Below are positions 1-6,915 of a DNA stretch of 12,963 nucleotides, piece after piece. Each line of letters opens with the position of its first letter. Position 1 is the stretch's first letter. Below the pieces are notes generated by a model. That model was given only the letters and a program-made list of their open reading frames with translations, did no database searches and was not told where the DNA came from. The translations under genes and the position numbers were made by a program. The stretch is taken from the NCBI GenBank assembly GCA_025353435.1, contig JANXQR010000538.1:1-12963 (forward strand). Direction: 5' to 3'. The stretch comes from Acidobacteriota bacterium. GTDB lineage: Bacteria; Acidobacteriota; Terriglobia; Terriglobales; Acidobacteriaceae.

Positions 1-657
1 CATGGCGGCTACGCAGATCGCGTCCGCGCCAACTCCCGCTTCGTGTTTCCAATTCCCGAAGCGCTTTCAAGCGAAAAGGCCGCACCCCTGTTGTGCGGTG
101 GCATCACCGTCTACAATCCCCTGCGCAGCCACGGCATCAATCCATCGTCGCGCGTCGGCGTGGTGGGCATCGGCGGCCTTGGCCACATGGCTATTCAGTT
201 CGCACGCGTTTTCGGCGCGGAAGTGACCGCCTTTTCCACCTCGGCTGAAAAGGAAAAGGAAGCACGTTCGCTCGGCGCTCACCACTTTGTAAACACGCGC
301 GAAAGCCGTGCGTTGAAGGAAGTAGCCGGCTCCCTCGACTTCGTGCTCAGCACCGTAAACGCCGTCCAGGACTGGAGTGTCTACGTCCAGGCTCTGCGGC
401 CCACCGGCACGCTCTGCTTCGTCGGCGTCCCGCCCGCGCCCGTCTCATTTCACGCGTTTCCTCTGATTGCCGGCATGCGCTCGGTGACCGGCAGCCCCAT
501 CGGCAGCCCGCACCAGATTCGCGAGATGCTCGACGTGGCAGCCAGGCACAACGTGGCGGCCATGACGCAGGTATTTCCCATGTCCAAAGTCAACGACGCC
601 CTGGCCAAGGTAAAGAAGAACAAGGTTCGCTACCGTGCCGTGCTGGCAAACGAATAA
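1..657 (+). CDS. Zinc-type alcohol/aldehyde dehydrogenase (CAD/YahK-like), C-terminal part
   Basis: The reading frame is open from the first base and ends with TAA at 655-657, so about the last 218 residues are present and the N-terminal catalytic zinc half lies upstream of the window. The segment starts in the family block HGGYADRVRANSRFVFPIPE, followed by the hinge 'LLCGGITVYNPL' and a Rossmann fold with the dinucleotide loop GIGGLGH (about residues 55-61 of the visible part). The C-terminal 'GSPIGSP...REMLD' and 'KVRYRAVL' blocks are typical of the cinnamyl-alcohol-dehydrogenase branch of medium-chain dehydrogenases, which includes E. coli YahK. Members usually reduce aldehydes with NADPH and are cytosolic; cofactor preference here is inferred from the family. 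An ATG at 43 is internal and is not the start. The Hsp15-like gene follows after 42 nt. Confidence 0.93.
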   Translation, partial: HGGYADRVRANSRFVFPIPEALSSEKAAPLLCGGITVYNPLRSHGINPSSRVGVVGIGGLGHMAIQFARVFGAEVTAFSTSAEKEKEARSLGAHHFVNTRESRALKEVAGSLDFVLSTVNAVQDWSVYVQALRPTGTLCFVGVPPAPVSFHAFPLIAGMRSVTGSPIGSPHQIREMLDVAARHNVAAMTQVFPMSKVNDALAKVKKNKVRYRAVLANE

Positions 658-699
658 CCTGCACGTTGCGACCTGAATCGTTGAACCACTGGCTCCTGC

Positions 700-1080
700 A
701 TGACTACAGTCCGCATCGACAAATGGCTTTGGGCCGCGCGATTCTTCAAGACCCGCGCGCTTGCGTCCAAGGCCTGCGACATGGGCCGCATCCGCTCCAA
801 CGGCGTTGAGGCCAAGCCCGCTCGCGATGTCCGCGTGGGCGACAAACTCCATATCAAAAACGAACGCGGCGAGTTCGAGATCGAAGTACTGCTCCTGAGC
901 GAAATGCGCGGGCCCGCGGCAGTGGCCCAGGGGCTCTATCTAGAATCTGAAGCCAGCAAGCAGGCACGCGCCAAGGCCGCCGAGGAGCGCAAGGCCATGC
1001 AGCAGTACGCGCCACTGCCGGAACGCCGTCCCAGCAAGCGCGACCGCCGCCATATTATCCGGTTCCGCGGCGACCACTGA
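700..1080 (+). CDS. hslR: S4-domain RNA-binding protein, Hsp15-like
   Basis: A 126-residue protein, close to the 133 residues of E. coli Hsp15. The S4 fold occupies about residues 4-62, with the diagnostic opening 'RIDKWLWAARFFKTRALA', the central 'GRIRSNGVEAKP' turn and 'VRVGDKL'. The tail (about 90-126) is highly basic and Ala/Arg/Lys rich, as in Hsp15. In E. coli this protein binds stalled 50S subunits that still carry nascent chain-tRNA and helps recycle them; the same role is inferred here. The start ATG at 700 directly opens the S4 motif, and no longer start is needed. There is no clear Shine-Dalgarno, which is common among genes in this window. It lies 42 nt downstream of the dehydrogenase, without an obvious functional link. 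Confidence 0.9.
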   Translation: MTTVRIDKWLWAARFFKTRALASKACDMGRIRSNGVEAKPARDVRVGDKLHIKNERGEFEIEVLLLSEMRGPAAVAQGLYLESEASKQARAKAAEERKAMQQYAPLPERRPSKRDRRHIIRFRGDH

Positions 1081-1085
1081 AACGC

Positions 1086-1112
1086 GCCGCCCAGGCGGCT
1101 AGTGCTGGCACT
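1086..1112 (+). terminator. Two small adjacent hairpins after hslR (weak terminator candidate)
   Basis: GCCGCC (1086-1091) is complementary to GGCGGC (1094-1099), and AGTGC (1101-1105) to GCACT (1108-1112). Both hairpins lie in the 59-nt gap between hslR and the propeller gene. Neither is followed by a real T-tract, so a stand-alone intrinsic terminator is doubtful. They may only be mRNA structure. Confidence 0.25.
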
Positions 1113-1139
1113 CCCAACTTTAGTAGACTCAATCCCAGC

Positions 1140-3536
1140 ATGCTGAATGGATCCCGTTCCCAAACCCTGAATTGCCGACGCATTTCTTATTGCATAATCC
1201 TTGCCGCTTTGGCAGCCACCGCAGCAGCTCCCTCTGCGAACGCCCAGGGCACCCGCCTGTGGACGCAGACGCATCTGGAAGAATTTGAAAAAGGCACCCC
1301 CCAGGGCGTCGCCCTCACCAGCAATGGCGAGATTCACGAAGGGCCAGGGCTGAAAGAAGTCCTGACCACGCCCTCGACGTTTGTGTGGTCCGTTGCGGTG
1401 GATAAAGGCGGCACGGTGTATGTCGGAACCGGCTCGCCGGCAACCGTGCTGCGCATCGGCGCGGACGGTAAGCCGGTCACGCTGTTCGAGACCAAAGACC
1501 TCGCCGTGCAAGTGGTGCGCGTAGGGCCGGACGGCAGCATCTACGCGGCCACCCTGCCCAGCGGCAAAGTCTTTAAGCTGAAACCCGGCGCCACAGCCAA
1601 GCAGACCGACTCCGACGCAACTGTCGTATTCGACGCCTCGGCCGTGGCCGACAAAGCTAAAGACACCAAATCGGCACCCAAACCTGCGGCGGATAAAGCC
1701 AAGGACGCGTCCGACAAAGACAAGTCCGCAACCGACAAAGACAAGCCGAATGACAAGGACGACGACAAGCCCGAAACAAAGCGCTACATCTGGGACATGA
1801 CCTTCGACACCGCCGGCAAGCTGTACATTGCCACCGGCGGTCCCGCAGCCATCTATCGCGTCGATCTCGCCAAAACCGACCAGCCTCCGCAGGAATTTTT
1901 CAAGAGCGACGAGCAGCACATTCGCGCGCTCGCATGGGATTCGAAGGGCAACCTGATCGCAGGCACCGACGGCACCGGCCTCGTGTATCGCATCAGCCCC
2001 GACGGCAAGGGCTACGTGTTGTTTGAAGCGCCCCGCCGCGAAATCCCCGCACTCGCCATCGCCGCCGACGGCACCATCTTCGCCGCCAGCATGGGAGACA
2101 AAACTCACAATCCTCTCCCGCCGCTGCCTGTCCAGGGCGCGGGCATGGTTACTGTGACCGTCGTACAGCCCGGCTCGCTTTCCGTAGCCAACGCCAGCGC
2201 CTCCGCGCCCGATGGCACCGAAATCTACGCGATCAATGAAGGGCAGGCTCCGCGCAAAGTGTGGTCCGGCAAAGACGAAGTGGTCTACGGCCTGGCCTCC
2301 CGCACCGATGGCGTACTTGCCATTACCGGCAATCGCGGCCGAATTTTCCGCATTCAGAGCAATGGAAATTTCGCCGACGTAGGCCACATTGACGCCCAAC
2401 AGGGCCTCTGCCTCGCCGCATCAATCGATCCCAAGGGCGACATCCTAATCGGCACCGGCAACACCGGCAAGCTGGTCCGATTCGGTGTCGAAGGCCAGCA
2501 CGAATTCGCCAGCGATGTGCTCGATGCCGGCGCGTTGGCGCGCTTCGGCCGCATCGAAGTTCAGCCCGGATCAACCGGTTTCGATCTCTTCACGCGCTCA
2601 GGAAATATCGAGCAGCCCGTCCGCGGCTGGACCGAATGGGCCCCGGTCGCCAACAACTCTGTCCCTTCGCCAACGGGCCGCTTCCTGCAATGGAAGGCTG
2701 TGCTCCACGCCGGCGGCTCCCTGAGCGGCGTGGGCGTGAACTTCCTTCCCGTGAACGCGGCGCCGGTAGTCGAGGACATTGTCGTGGTCACAGGCGCGCG
2801 CCTCAATCCGCAGGCGCAGCCAACTCCGCAGCCGGCAACCGTCAACATTCAGTTTCCGGTCGCCAGTCAGCCCGGCGTAGTCATCTTCGACGCCAACATC
2901 AACGCCAACGCCAATCCCCTTGCGGCAATTAAAGATCGTACCGGCGTGACTGCGCGCTGGGCCGCGCACGACGACAATGGCGACGACCTGACTTACTCGC
3001 TCTATCTGCGCGGCGACGGCGAGCACGCATGGCGACTCCTCAAAGACAACATTACTGACAAGGCCTACAGCTTCGACCAGACGTTGCTTCCTGACGGCGG
3101 CTATCAACTCAAGGTTCTTGCTTCCGACTCGCCTTCGCACACCCCCGGCGACGCGCTCAACGGCGACAAGGTCAGCGATCGATTTGAAATCGACACCACC
3201 GCGCCCAACGTGACCAATCTCAAGGCCAGCTCTGAGGCCGCTCCCTGTGCCCACACGCCCTGCACCTCGCCGGCGCATGTTGTCTTCGACGCGGAGGACG
3301 CCATGTCGCCCGTCGTTCACGCCGAGTACTCGCTCGACGCCGGACCGTGGCAATACGTCGAGCCCGTCGGAGGTCTCTCTGACGCGCGCCGCGAACATTA
3401 CGACTTCACCATCCCAGCATCCGCGTTCGAAGGCAAGTCCGGCGAACAGTTGCTCACCGTCCGCATCTACGACCGCCACGACAACGTGGGCCTCTCCAAA
3501 ACGCTCTTCGAATCCGCAACGAGTCCGGCAAAGTAG
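1140..3536 (+). CDS. Exported beta-propeller protein with K/D-rich insert and C-terminal Ig-like domains
   Basis: A 798-residue protein. Residues 1-35 form a signal peptide: basic start, hydrophobic 'YCIILAALAATAAA', then AxA-type cleavage near SANA|QG. From about 60 to 480 there are propeller-type repeats of the pattern 'W.(V/M)..D..G.LY(V/I)(G/A)TG....I.RI', resembling NHL/SMP-30/WD40-like folds. A Lys/Asp-rich low-complexity insert (about 167-215, repeated DKAKD and DKDK) interrupts the propeller. The C-terminal third has an Ig/fibronectin-like module (about 599-685, 'ARWAAHDDNGDDLTYSLYLR') and a second beta-rich domain from 'DTTAPNVTNL' to the end. CAHTPC in the latter could form a disulfide. 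It is likely periplasmic or outer-surface, and its function is unknown. Only 4 nt separate it from the LolC/LolE-like permease gene, so co-expression is very likely. No Shine-Dalgarno is visible before the ATG. Confidence 0.88.
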   Translation: MLNGSRSQTLNCRRISYCIILAALAATAAAPSANAQGTRLWTQTHLEEFEKGTPQGVALTSNGEIHEGPGLKEVLTTPSTFVWSVAVDKGGTVYVGTGSPATVLRIGADGKPVTLFETKDLAVQVVRVGPDGSIYAATLPSGKVFKLKPGATAKQTDSDATVVFDASAVADKAKDTKSAPKPAADKAKDASDKDKSATDKDKPNDKDDDKPETKRYIWDMTFDTAGKLYIATGGPAAIYRVDLAKTDQPPQEFFKSDEQHIRALAWDSKGNLIAGTDGTGLVYRISPDGKGYVLFEAPRREIPALAIAADGTIFAASMGDKTHNPLPPLPVQGAGMVTVTVVQPGSLSVANASASAPDGTEIYAINEGQAPRKVWSGKDEVVYGLASRTDGVLAITGNRGRIFRIQSNGNFADVGHIDAQQGLCLAASIDPKGDILIGTGNTGKLVRFGVEGQHEFASDVLDAGALARFGRIEVQPGSTGFDLFTRSGNIEQPVRGWTEWAPVANNSVPSPTGRFLQWKAVLHAGGSLSGVGVNFLPVNAAPVVEDIVVVTGARLNPQAQPTPQPATVNIQFPVASQPGVVIFDANINANANPLAAIKDRTGVTARWAAHDDNGDDLTYSLYLRGDGEHAWRLLKDNITDKAYSFDQTLLPDGGYQLKVLASDSPSHTPGDALNGDKVSDRFEIDTTAPNVTNLKASSEAAPCAHTPCTSPAHVVFDAEDAMSPVVHAEYSLDAGPWQYVEPVGGLSDARREHYDFTIPASAFEGKSGEQLLTVRIYDRHDNVGLSKTLFESATSPAK

Positions 3537-3540
3537 GCGC

Positions 3541-4788
3541 ATGCGCTTTGAACTGTTCGTGGCAGCGCGCTATCTTCGGGCCAAGCGCAGACAGGCCGTC
3601 GTCGGCGTCGTCACCGCCATCTCCGTTGCTGGGGTAGCTGCCGGTGTCGCCGCGCTCATCATCGCCCTCGCCATCACCAACGGCATGCGCCGCGACTTAC
3701 AAGACCGCCTCGTCGACACCAGCGCGCACGTCCAGCTTCTGCGCGTTGCCGGAGACGGCATCCGCAACTGGCAACCCCTCATCGAGCGCCTGCGCCACAT
3801 TCCCCACGTCGTTGCCGCATCCCCCGAGCTCAATGAGCAGGTAATGGTCGCCCACGGAGCGCGCGACGGATTCGCCCTAGTCGTCGGCATCCTGCCCAAA
3901 GACGAGCGCACCATCAGTTCCCTTCTCGCCAACGCCACCCCCGGAGCCATTGCCGCACTCGAACCTCAACCCGCCCCATCGACTACAGGCAACGCAGAGA
4001 ATCCTCCCATTGTGCTTGGCAAAGATCTCGCCGATTCCATCGGTGTATTTCCGGGCGACTCTGTCATGCTCGTCAGCCCGCAAGGCGGATTGACCCCCTT
4101 CGGCATGGAGCCCAAATACACATATTTTCGATTGGTCGGCACCTATCACACAGGCTTCTATCAGTACGACTCCGCATGGGGCTACGTGCGCCTCGCCGAC
4201 GCCCAGCGCCTCTACGATGAGCCCGACCTCATCTCCGTCGTCAGCTTCAAAATCGATAACCTCAACCTCGCGCCACAAGTCGGGCGCGCCATCGAACAAG
4301 CCGCCGGCAAAGGCTTTCAAACCACCAATTGGATGGAGCAGAATCGCGAGCTCTTTCGCGCCCTGCGCCTCGAGCAGATCGTCACCTTCATCGTTATCGC
4401 CCTCATCGTCATCGTGGCCGCGCTCAACATCCTCATCGCCCTCACCATGATGGTGATGGAGAAAACGCGCGACATCGCCGTCCTCATGAGCTTCGGCGTC
4501 GATCCCGGCCAGGTCCGCCGCATCTTCCTCATGCAAGGCCTGCTCATCAGCCTCGTCGGCACGGCCCTCGGCGTCATCCTCGGCTACATCGCCGCCTGGG
4601 CCGGCGCTCACTACCGCATTCCGCTCTCGCCCGACATGTACTCCATCGACACGCTGCCCTTCGCGCCCAAGCCGTGGGATGGCCTCATCGTCGCCGCCGT
4701 GTCCATCGGCATTTCAATGCTGGCCACGCTCTACCCATCGCACGCCGCCTCGCGCATCCTCCCCGCCGCGGCCCTGCGCTACGAGTAG
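3541..4788 (+). CDS. ABC transporter permease, LolC/LolE (lipoprotein-releasing, FtsX/MacB) family
   Basis: A 415-residue inner-membrane permease. It opens with the family pattern 'FELFVAARYLRAKRRQ', followed by TM1 (about 18-46) and a large periplasmic domain (about 50-275). TM2 (about 280-304) is followed by the cytoplasmic coupling segment EKTRDIAVLMSFG at 307 onward, then TM3 (about 330-352) and TM4 (about 380-400). The end, 'LATLYPSHAASRILPAAALRYE', matches the LolC/LolE terminus. These proteins work with the ATPase LolD to extract lipoproteins from the inner membrane; no ATPase gene is in this window. I chose ATG 3541 because it precedes the conserved N-terminus. The frame is open back to 3247, but that part overlaps the propeller gene and is not family-like. 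The sequence AGTAGG overlapping the upstream stop can serve as ribosome site. LolC and LolE cannot be told apart from sequence alone. Confidence 0.92.
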   Translation: MRFELFVAARYLRAKRRQAVVGVVTAISVAGVAAGVAALIIALAITNGMRRDLQDRLVDTSAHVQLLRVAGDGIRNWQPLIERLRHIPHVVAASPELNEQVMVAHGARDGFALVVGILPKDERTISSLLANATPGAIAALEPQPAPSTTGNAENPPIVLGKDLADSIGVFPGDSVMLVSPQGGLTPFGMEPKYTYFRLVGTYHTGFYQYDSAWGYVRLADAQRLYDEPDLISVVSFKIDNLNLAPQVGRAIEQAAGKGFQTTNWMEQNRELFRALRLEQIVTFIVIALIVIVAALNILIALTMMVMEKTRDIAVLMSFGVDPGQVRRIFLMQGLLISLVGTALGVILGYIAAWAGAHYRIPLSPDMYSIDTLPFAPKPWDGLIVAAVSIGISMLATLYPSHAASRILPAAALRYE

Positions 4789-4803
4789 CCGCCGCCCTTT
4801 CCA

Positions 4804-4819
4804 GCCGTATTAATGCGGC
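4804..4819. terminator. Short dyad at a convergent 3' end
   Basis: The 16-nt near-palindrome GCCGTATTAATGCGGC lies at the converging ends of the permease gene (+, stop at 4788) and the zinc-ribbon gene (minus, stop codon at 4810-4812). One pair is a G.U wobble. The location suggests a shared terminator, but the loop is tight and there is no T-tract. Confidence 0.25.
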
Positions 4820-5013
4820 GTAATAATCCCGCCCAGCGCATGCCGTCGAGGCAACACAATCCCACGATGATCCACCTCAGCCGATGCACCGCGCACGTTC
4901 AGCGAGCCCTCGATCGCAGTCCGCTCCATCAACGCCCCGCCGCAAGCCGGACACCAATCCGCTTCGGTCTCATCCGCCAACACCGCATGACACTGCGTAC
5001 AAATCCGTTCCAT
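4810..5013 (-). CDS. Small zinc-ribbon protein
   Basis: A 67-residue protein starting 'MERICTQCHAVLADETEADWC'. It has two CxxC knuckles, CTQC near residues 5-8 and CPAC near 21-24, which is a compact zinc-ribbon arrangement. The rest (about 35-67) contains 'GIVLPRRHALGG' and has no recognisable fold. It is the only gene I support on the minus strand. The start ATG (complement of 5011-5013) is preceded by a weak purine-rich stretch. It converges on the permease gene with a 21-nt gap and is divergent from the DUF4149-like gene. The role is unknown; small zinc ribbons often bind nucleic acid or act in protein contacts. The four cysteines make it more than a chance frame, but its shortness keeps confidence moderate. 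Confidence 0.55.
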   Translation of the reverse strand: MERICTQCHAVLADETEADWCPACGGALMERTAIEGSLNVRGASAEVDHRGIVLPRRHALGGIITPH

Positions 5014-5029
5014 CCCTAAAGCCTACCCT

Positions 5030-5068
5030 AGTCCTTCAGTCCCTTAGTCCCTTAGTCCCTTAGTCCCT
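5030..5068. repeat. Octamer tandem array (AGTCCCTT)
   Basis: Nearly five head-to-tail copies of an 8-bp unit. The first (5030-5037, AGTCCTTC) is degenerate; then three perfect AGTCCCTT copies (5038-5061) and a partial fourth (5062-5068). The array fills the centre of the 76-bp gap between the divergent zinc-ribbon and DUF4149-like genes, so copy number would change promoter spacing in 8-bp steps. Confidence 0.9.
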
Positions 5069-5089
5069 GCATTTAGTATTCTTCTCTCC

Positions 5090-5584
5090 ATGAAGACCCT
5101 GCTTCGCACGCTGCTTTATCTCGCGCTCATCGTCTGGCTGGGCGCGATCGTCTTCTTCTCCATCACAGCTGCCATCACCTTCCAAACGCTTCAGGGCCAG
5201 ACCCACGTGGCCGGCTCCATCGTCGGCCAGCTTCTGCGCATCCTGCACAATATGGGCATGGTTTCCGGCATCGTCGCACTGGCGCTGCTCATCCTCGCCC
5301 CCGCATGGAACATCTACAAGTCCCGTGCCGTTCTCGCGCCCATGATCCTCCTGCTCCTCATGCTCATCGGCACGGCCTGGTCGCAGTTCGGCATCATCCC
5401 CGCCATGGACCGCGACCGCCTCGCCGCCGGCGGCGCCATCGACACCAGCGATCGCAACAATCCCCTCACCATTGACTTCAACCGCCTGCACAGCCGCAGC
5501 ACCAACGTTGAGGGCGCAGTCCTCCTCATCGGTCTCCTTACCGTCTTCTTCGTAGCCCGCGCTGAAACCACCCGCGCACAATAG
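5090..5584 (+). CDS. DUF4149-like four-TM integral membrane protein
   Basis: A 164-residue, very hydrophobic protein. TM segments are at about 7-29 ('LLYLALIVWLGAIVFFSITAA'-like), 48-68, 78-97 and 139-158. The early 'WLGAIVFF' followed by a short soluble stretch and a conserved 'HNMGMVSGI', and the loop 'PAMDRDR.A', fit the DUF4149/TMEM205-like family as I remember it. That family has no assigned biochemical role. The ATG at 5090 is preceded by pyrimidine-rich sequence with no Shine-Dalgarno. The octamer array lies 22-60 nt upstream, within the probable promoter region. The cupin gene follows after 99 nt and has its own ribosome site, so an operon is uncertain. Confidence 0.8.
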   Translation: MKTLLRTLLYLALIVWLGAIVFFSITAAITFQTLQGQTHVAGSIVGQLLRILHNMGMVSGIVALALLILAPAWNIYKSRAVLAPMILLLLMLIGTAWSQFGIIPAMDRDRLAAGGAIDTSDRNNPLTIDFNRLHSRSTNVEGAVLLIGLLTVFFVARAETTRAQ

Positions 5585-5683
5585 AGTGCTCACCAATCCT
5601 TCAATCAAACTGGCGCTCCACATTGCAAAACCAACCGCGCTCTAGTCTCCTCGAGTAGTGATCCACAAACAGAGGCTCATGCA

Positions 5684-6112
5684 ATGAATCCCTCCACACA
5701 ACAGTCCGCACTTCCCAACTGCCGCCTCCTGCAGGCCGGCGAGTCTTACATTGGCAAGCAGGGCCTGCAATACGCCGTTGCCATCTCCGCTGAAACCGTC
5801 GGCGCGCACGCCATCCACATGCAGCTCGTCACCATTCCGCCCGGAGGCCGCGCCCGCGCTCACAAACACGCCACGCACGAGACAGCAATCTATGCGCTCA
5901 CCGGCACATCAGGCGTGTGGCATGGCGAGCGCCTCGAGCACCACACCCTCGTCGCGCCCGGCAGCTTCTTCTACATCCCCGCCGACGTCCCCCATCTCCC
6001 CTACAATCCCAGCCTCACTGACCCCGTCGTCGCCGTCATCGCGCGCACCGATCCCAACGAGCAGGAAAGCGTAGTCCTCCTCCCCGAACTCGAGAGCATC
6101 CATCCCGCCTGA
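5684..6112 (+). CDS. Cupin-domain protein (single-domain metal-binding beta-barrel)
   Basis: A 142-residue protein with both cupin motifs. Motif 1 is 'PPGGRARAHKHATHETAIY', with metal ligands H60, H62 and E66. Motif 2 is 'GSFFYIPADVPHLPYN' (93-108), with ligand H104 and Asp in place of the usual Gly after the proline. All four expected ligands are present, so it probably binds a divalent metal. The substrate cannot be told; single-domain cupins include isomerases, dioxygenases and binding proteins. The start is well supported by AGAGG at 5671-5675, eight nt before the ATG. It is likely cytosolic, with no signal peptide. The sequence is intact with no sign of decay, and is the last clear gene before the gene-poor stretch. 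Confidence 0.9.
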   Translation: MNPSTQQSALPNCRLLQAGESYIGKQGLQYAVAISAETVGAHAIHMQLVTIPPGGRARAHKHATHETAIYALTGTSGVWHGERLEHHTLVAPGSFFYIPADVPHLPYNPSLTDPVVAVIARTDPNEQESVVLLPELESIHPA

Positions 6113-6183
6113 TCAGCGCATCGAAGCATTGCAGGTGAGCGAAATCGCACAGATTGCAGTCAAGCGTCTGCTAGGCCGCGCGA

Positions 6184-6375
6184 ATGAACTGCCCCATTCG
6201 GATTTTGAAACTCGAGATAGAAAGTCACGAGGGGCTGATCGTGAAATTCTCCGACGGAATCGTTAGAAAGTATGCGGTTGAAGAGTTTCTGGACTTGCGA
6301 TCTCAGTGCGGACCAGTCAAAAAGTCTCCTCATAGGCCTCATGAGGATTCAATCCGAGCTTCTATTCGAGCGTGA
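6184..6375 (+). CDS. Hypothetical 63-residue protein (weak)
   Basis: A short frame, closed upstream by TAG at 6172-6174, so ATG 6184 is the first available ATG. The middle 'LKLEIESHEGLIVKFSDGIV' followed by 'RKYAVEEFLDLR' reads like a small beta-hairpin protein using a 'V.FSDG..R' pattern seen in several families of small uncharacterised proteins. The last 20 residues (rich in Pro/His/Arg) look non-coding, so the frame may be truncated or run past a frameshift. No Shine-Dalgarno is visible. It ends 14 nt inside the opposing minus frame. The family is not recognised. Confidence 0.35.
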   Translation: MNCPIRILKLEIESHEGLIVKFSDGIVRKYAVEEFLDLRSQCGPVKKSPHRPHEDSIRASIRA

Positions 6376-6695
6376 ACTCCCCCAGATCCCGCCTGAAGTT
6401 CGATCTCTTCGGCCGTCTCGCGCCATCGAGGCTGCGGATGATGCCGCCGCAGTAGGTCAAGCCTTTGTGAAGACCAACAAGAACAATCTCATTGGCTCCC
6501 ATGCGCGTGCCGACGCTGTTTGGACCTCGAATCAGGGTCGAGTCGACCTCCTTGGGGATGGACCGCAATTCTGCCCATTTCTCCAATGTGGCGGCAATCC
6601 GCGGGTCTTATTGCTTTAGGCGAAAGCGATGTGCCTAGCAGACATTCGCCTGCCGGATCCACCGAAATAGGCACAAAATCATTATCCGTAAGCAT
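6362..6695 (-). pseudogene. Possible frameshifted gene remnant
   Basis: On the minus strand, a frame from ATG 6695 reads 'MLTDNDFVPISVDPAGECLL' and looks coding for about 30 residues. A second frame, open from just after a TAA at 6608-6610 down to TAG at 6362-6364, reads 'DPRIAATLEKWAELRSIPKE' and later 'GANEIVLVGLHKGLTYCGG'. Joining them near 6605-6615 by a single frameshift would give one protein of about 110 residues. I do not recognise the product. It could instead be chance open sequence, since the region is short and there is no homology evidence. Confidence 0.25.
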
Positions 6696-6706
6696 ATTAA
6701 TGATTT
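6676..6706. promoter_or_regulatory. AT-rich 9-bp inverted repeat
   Basis: AAATCATTA (6676-6684) is a perfect inverted copy of TAATGATTT (6698-6706), with a 13-nt spacer. It covers the start of the minus-strand frame at 6695 and lies in the 33% GC core. The form suits an operator for a dimeric regulator, but it may be chance in AT-rich DNA. Confidence 0.3.
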
Positions 6707-6915
6707 AAAGTCTTTGCGCTAAAGCAAACTAAGAATGAAAATGAACAACTCTTCATCTTTCCTTTAACTTAGGTGCGCATCCATTGATCTAAGGGCGAAC
6801 ATCTATCGCCTGCAGAAGTAAGCCCGGGCGTTCAAAACCTGAGCTCACGACGAGGTTGCCAATTTACGCGAACGCACGGCAACCCCGCGAACCCATAGCC
6901 CATGGAGAACGAATC

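Larger units (their letters stand above)
6113..6915. other. Gene-poor stretch with AT-rich core
   Basis: About 800 bp without a recognisable gene between the cupin and the small exported protein. Two weak coding candidates lie in it, a 63-residue frame on + (6184-6375) and a broken frame on minus (6362-6695). Bases 6661-6780 hold only 40 G/C in 120 (33%), far below the visibly GC-rich genes on either side. A 9-bp inverted repeat sits in that core. The composition and broken frames suggest an eroded or acquired segment, but no IS ends, integrase or direct repeats were seen. Confidence 0.5.

Noticed and set aside
936..2399. 487-codon open frame on the minus strand opposite the propeller gene
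   Set aside because: It is low-complexity in Gly, Ala, Val and Arg, has no domain-like sequence, and mirrors the strongly supported + gene; long antisense frames are common in GC-rich DNA with C-ending codons.
3247..3540. N-terminal extension of the permease by 98 codons
   Set aside because: It lies inside the propeller gene, reads as Ser/Thr/Arg-rich out-of-frame sequence, and the LolC/LolE family starts at the ATG 3541.
2598..3542. 314-codon minus-strand frame opposite the propeller C-terminus
   Set aside because: Shadow of the + gene, with no signal peptide, motif or ribosome site.
6338..6347. CCTCATGAGG palindrome
   Set aside because: A single 10-bp palindrome near AGGCCT with no partner site or promoter context; likely chance.
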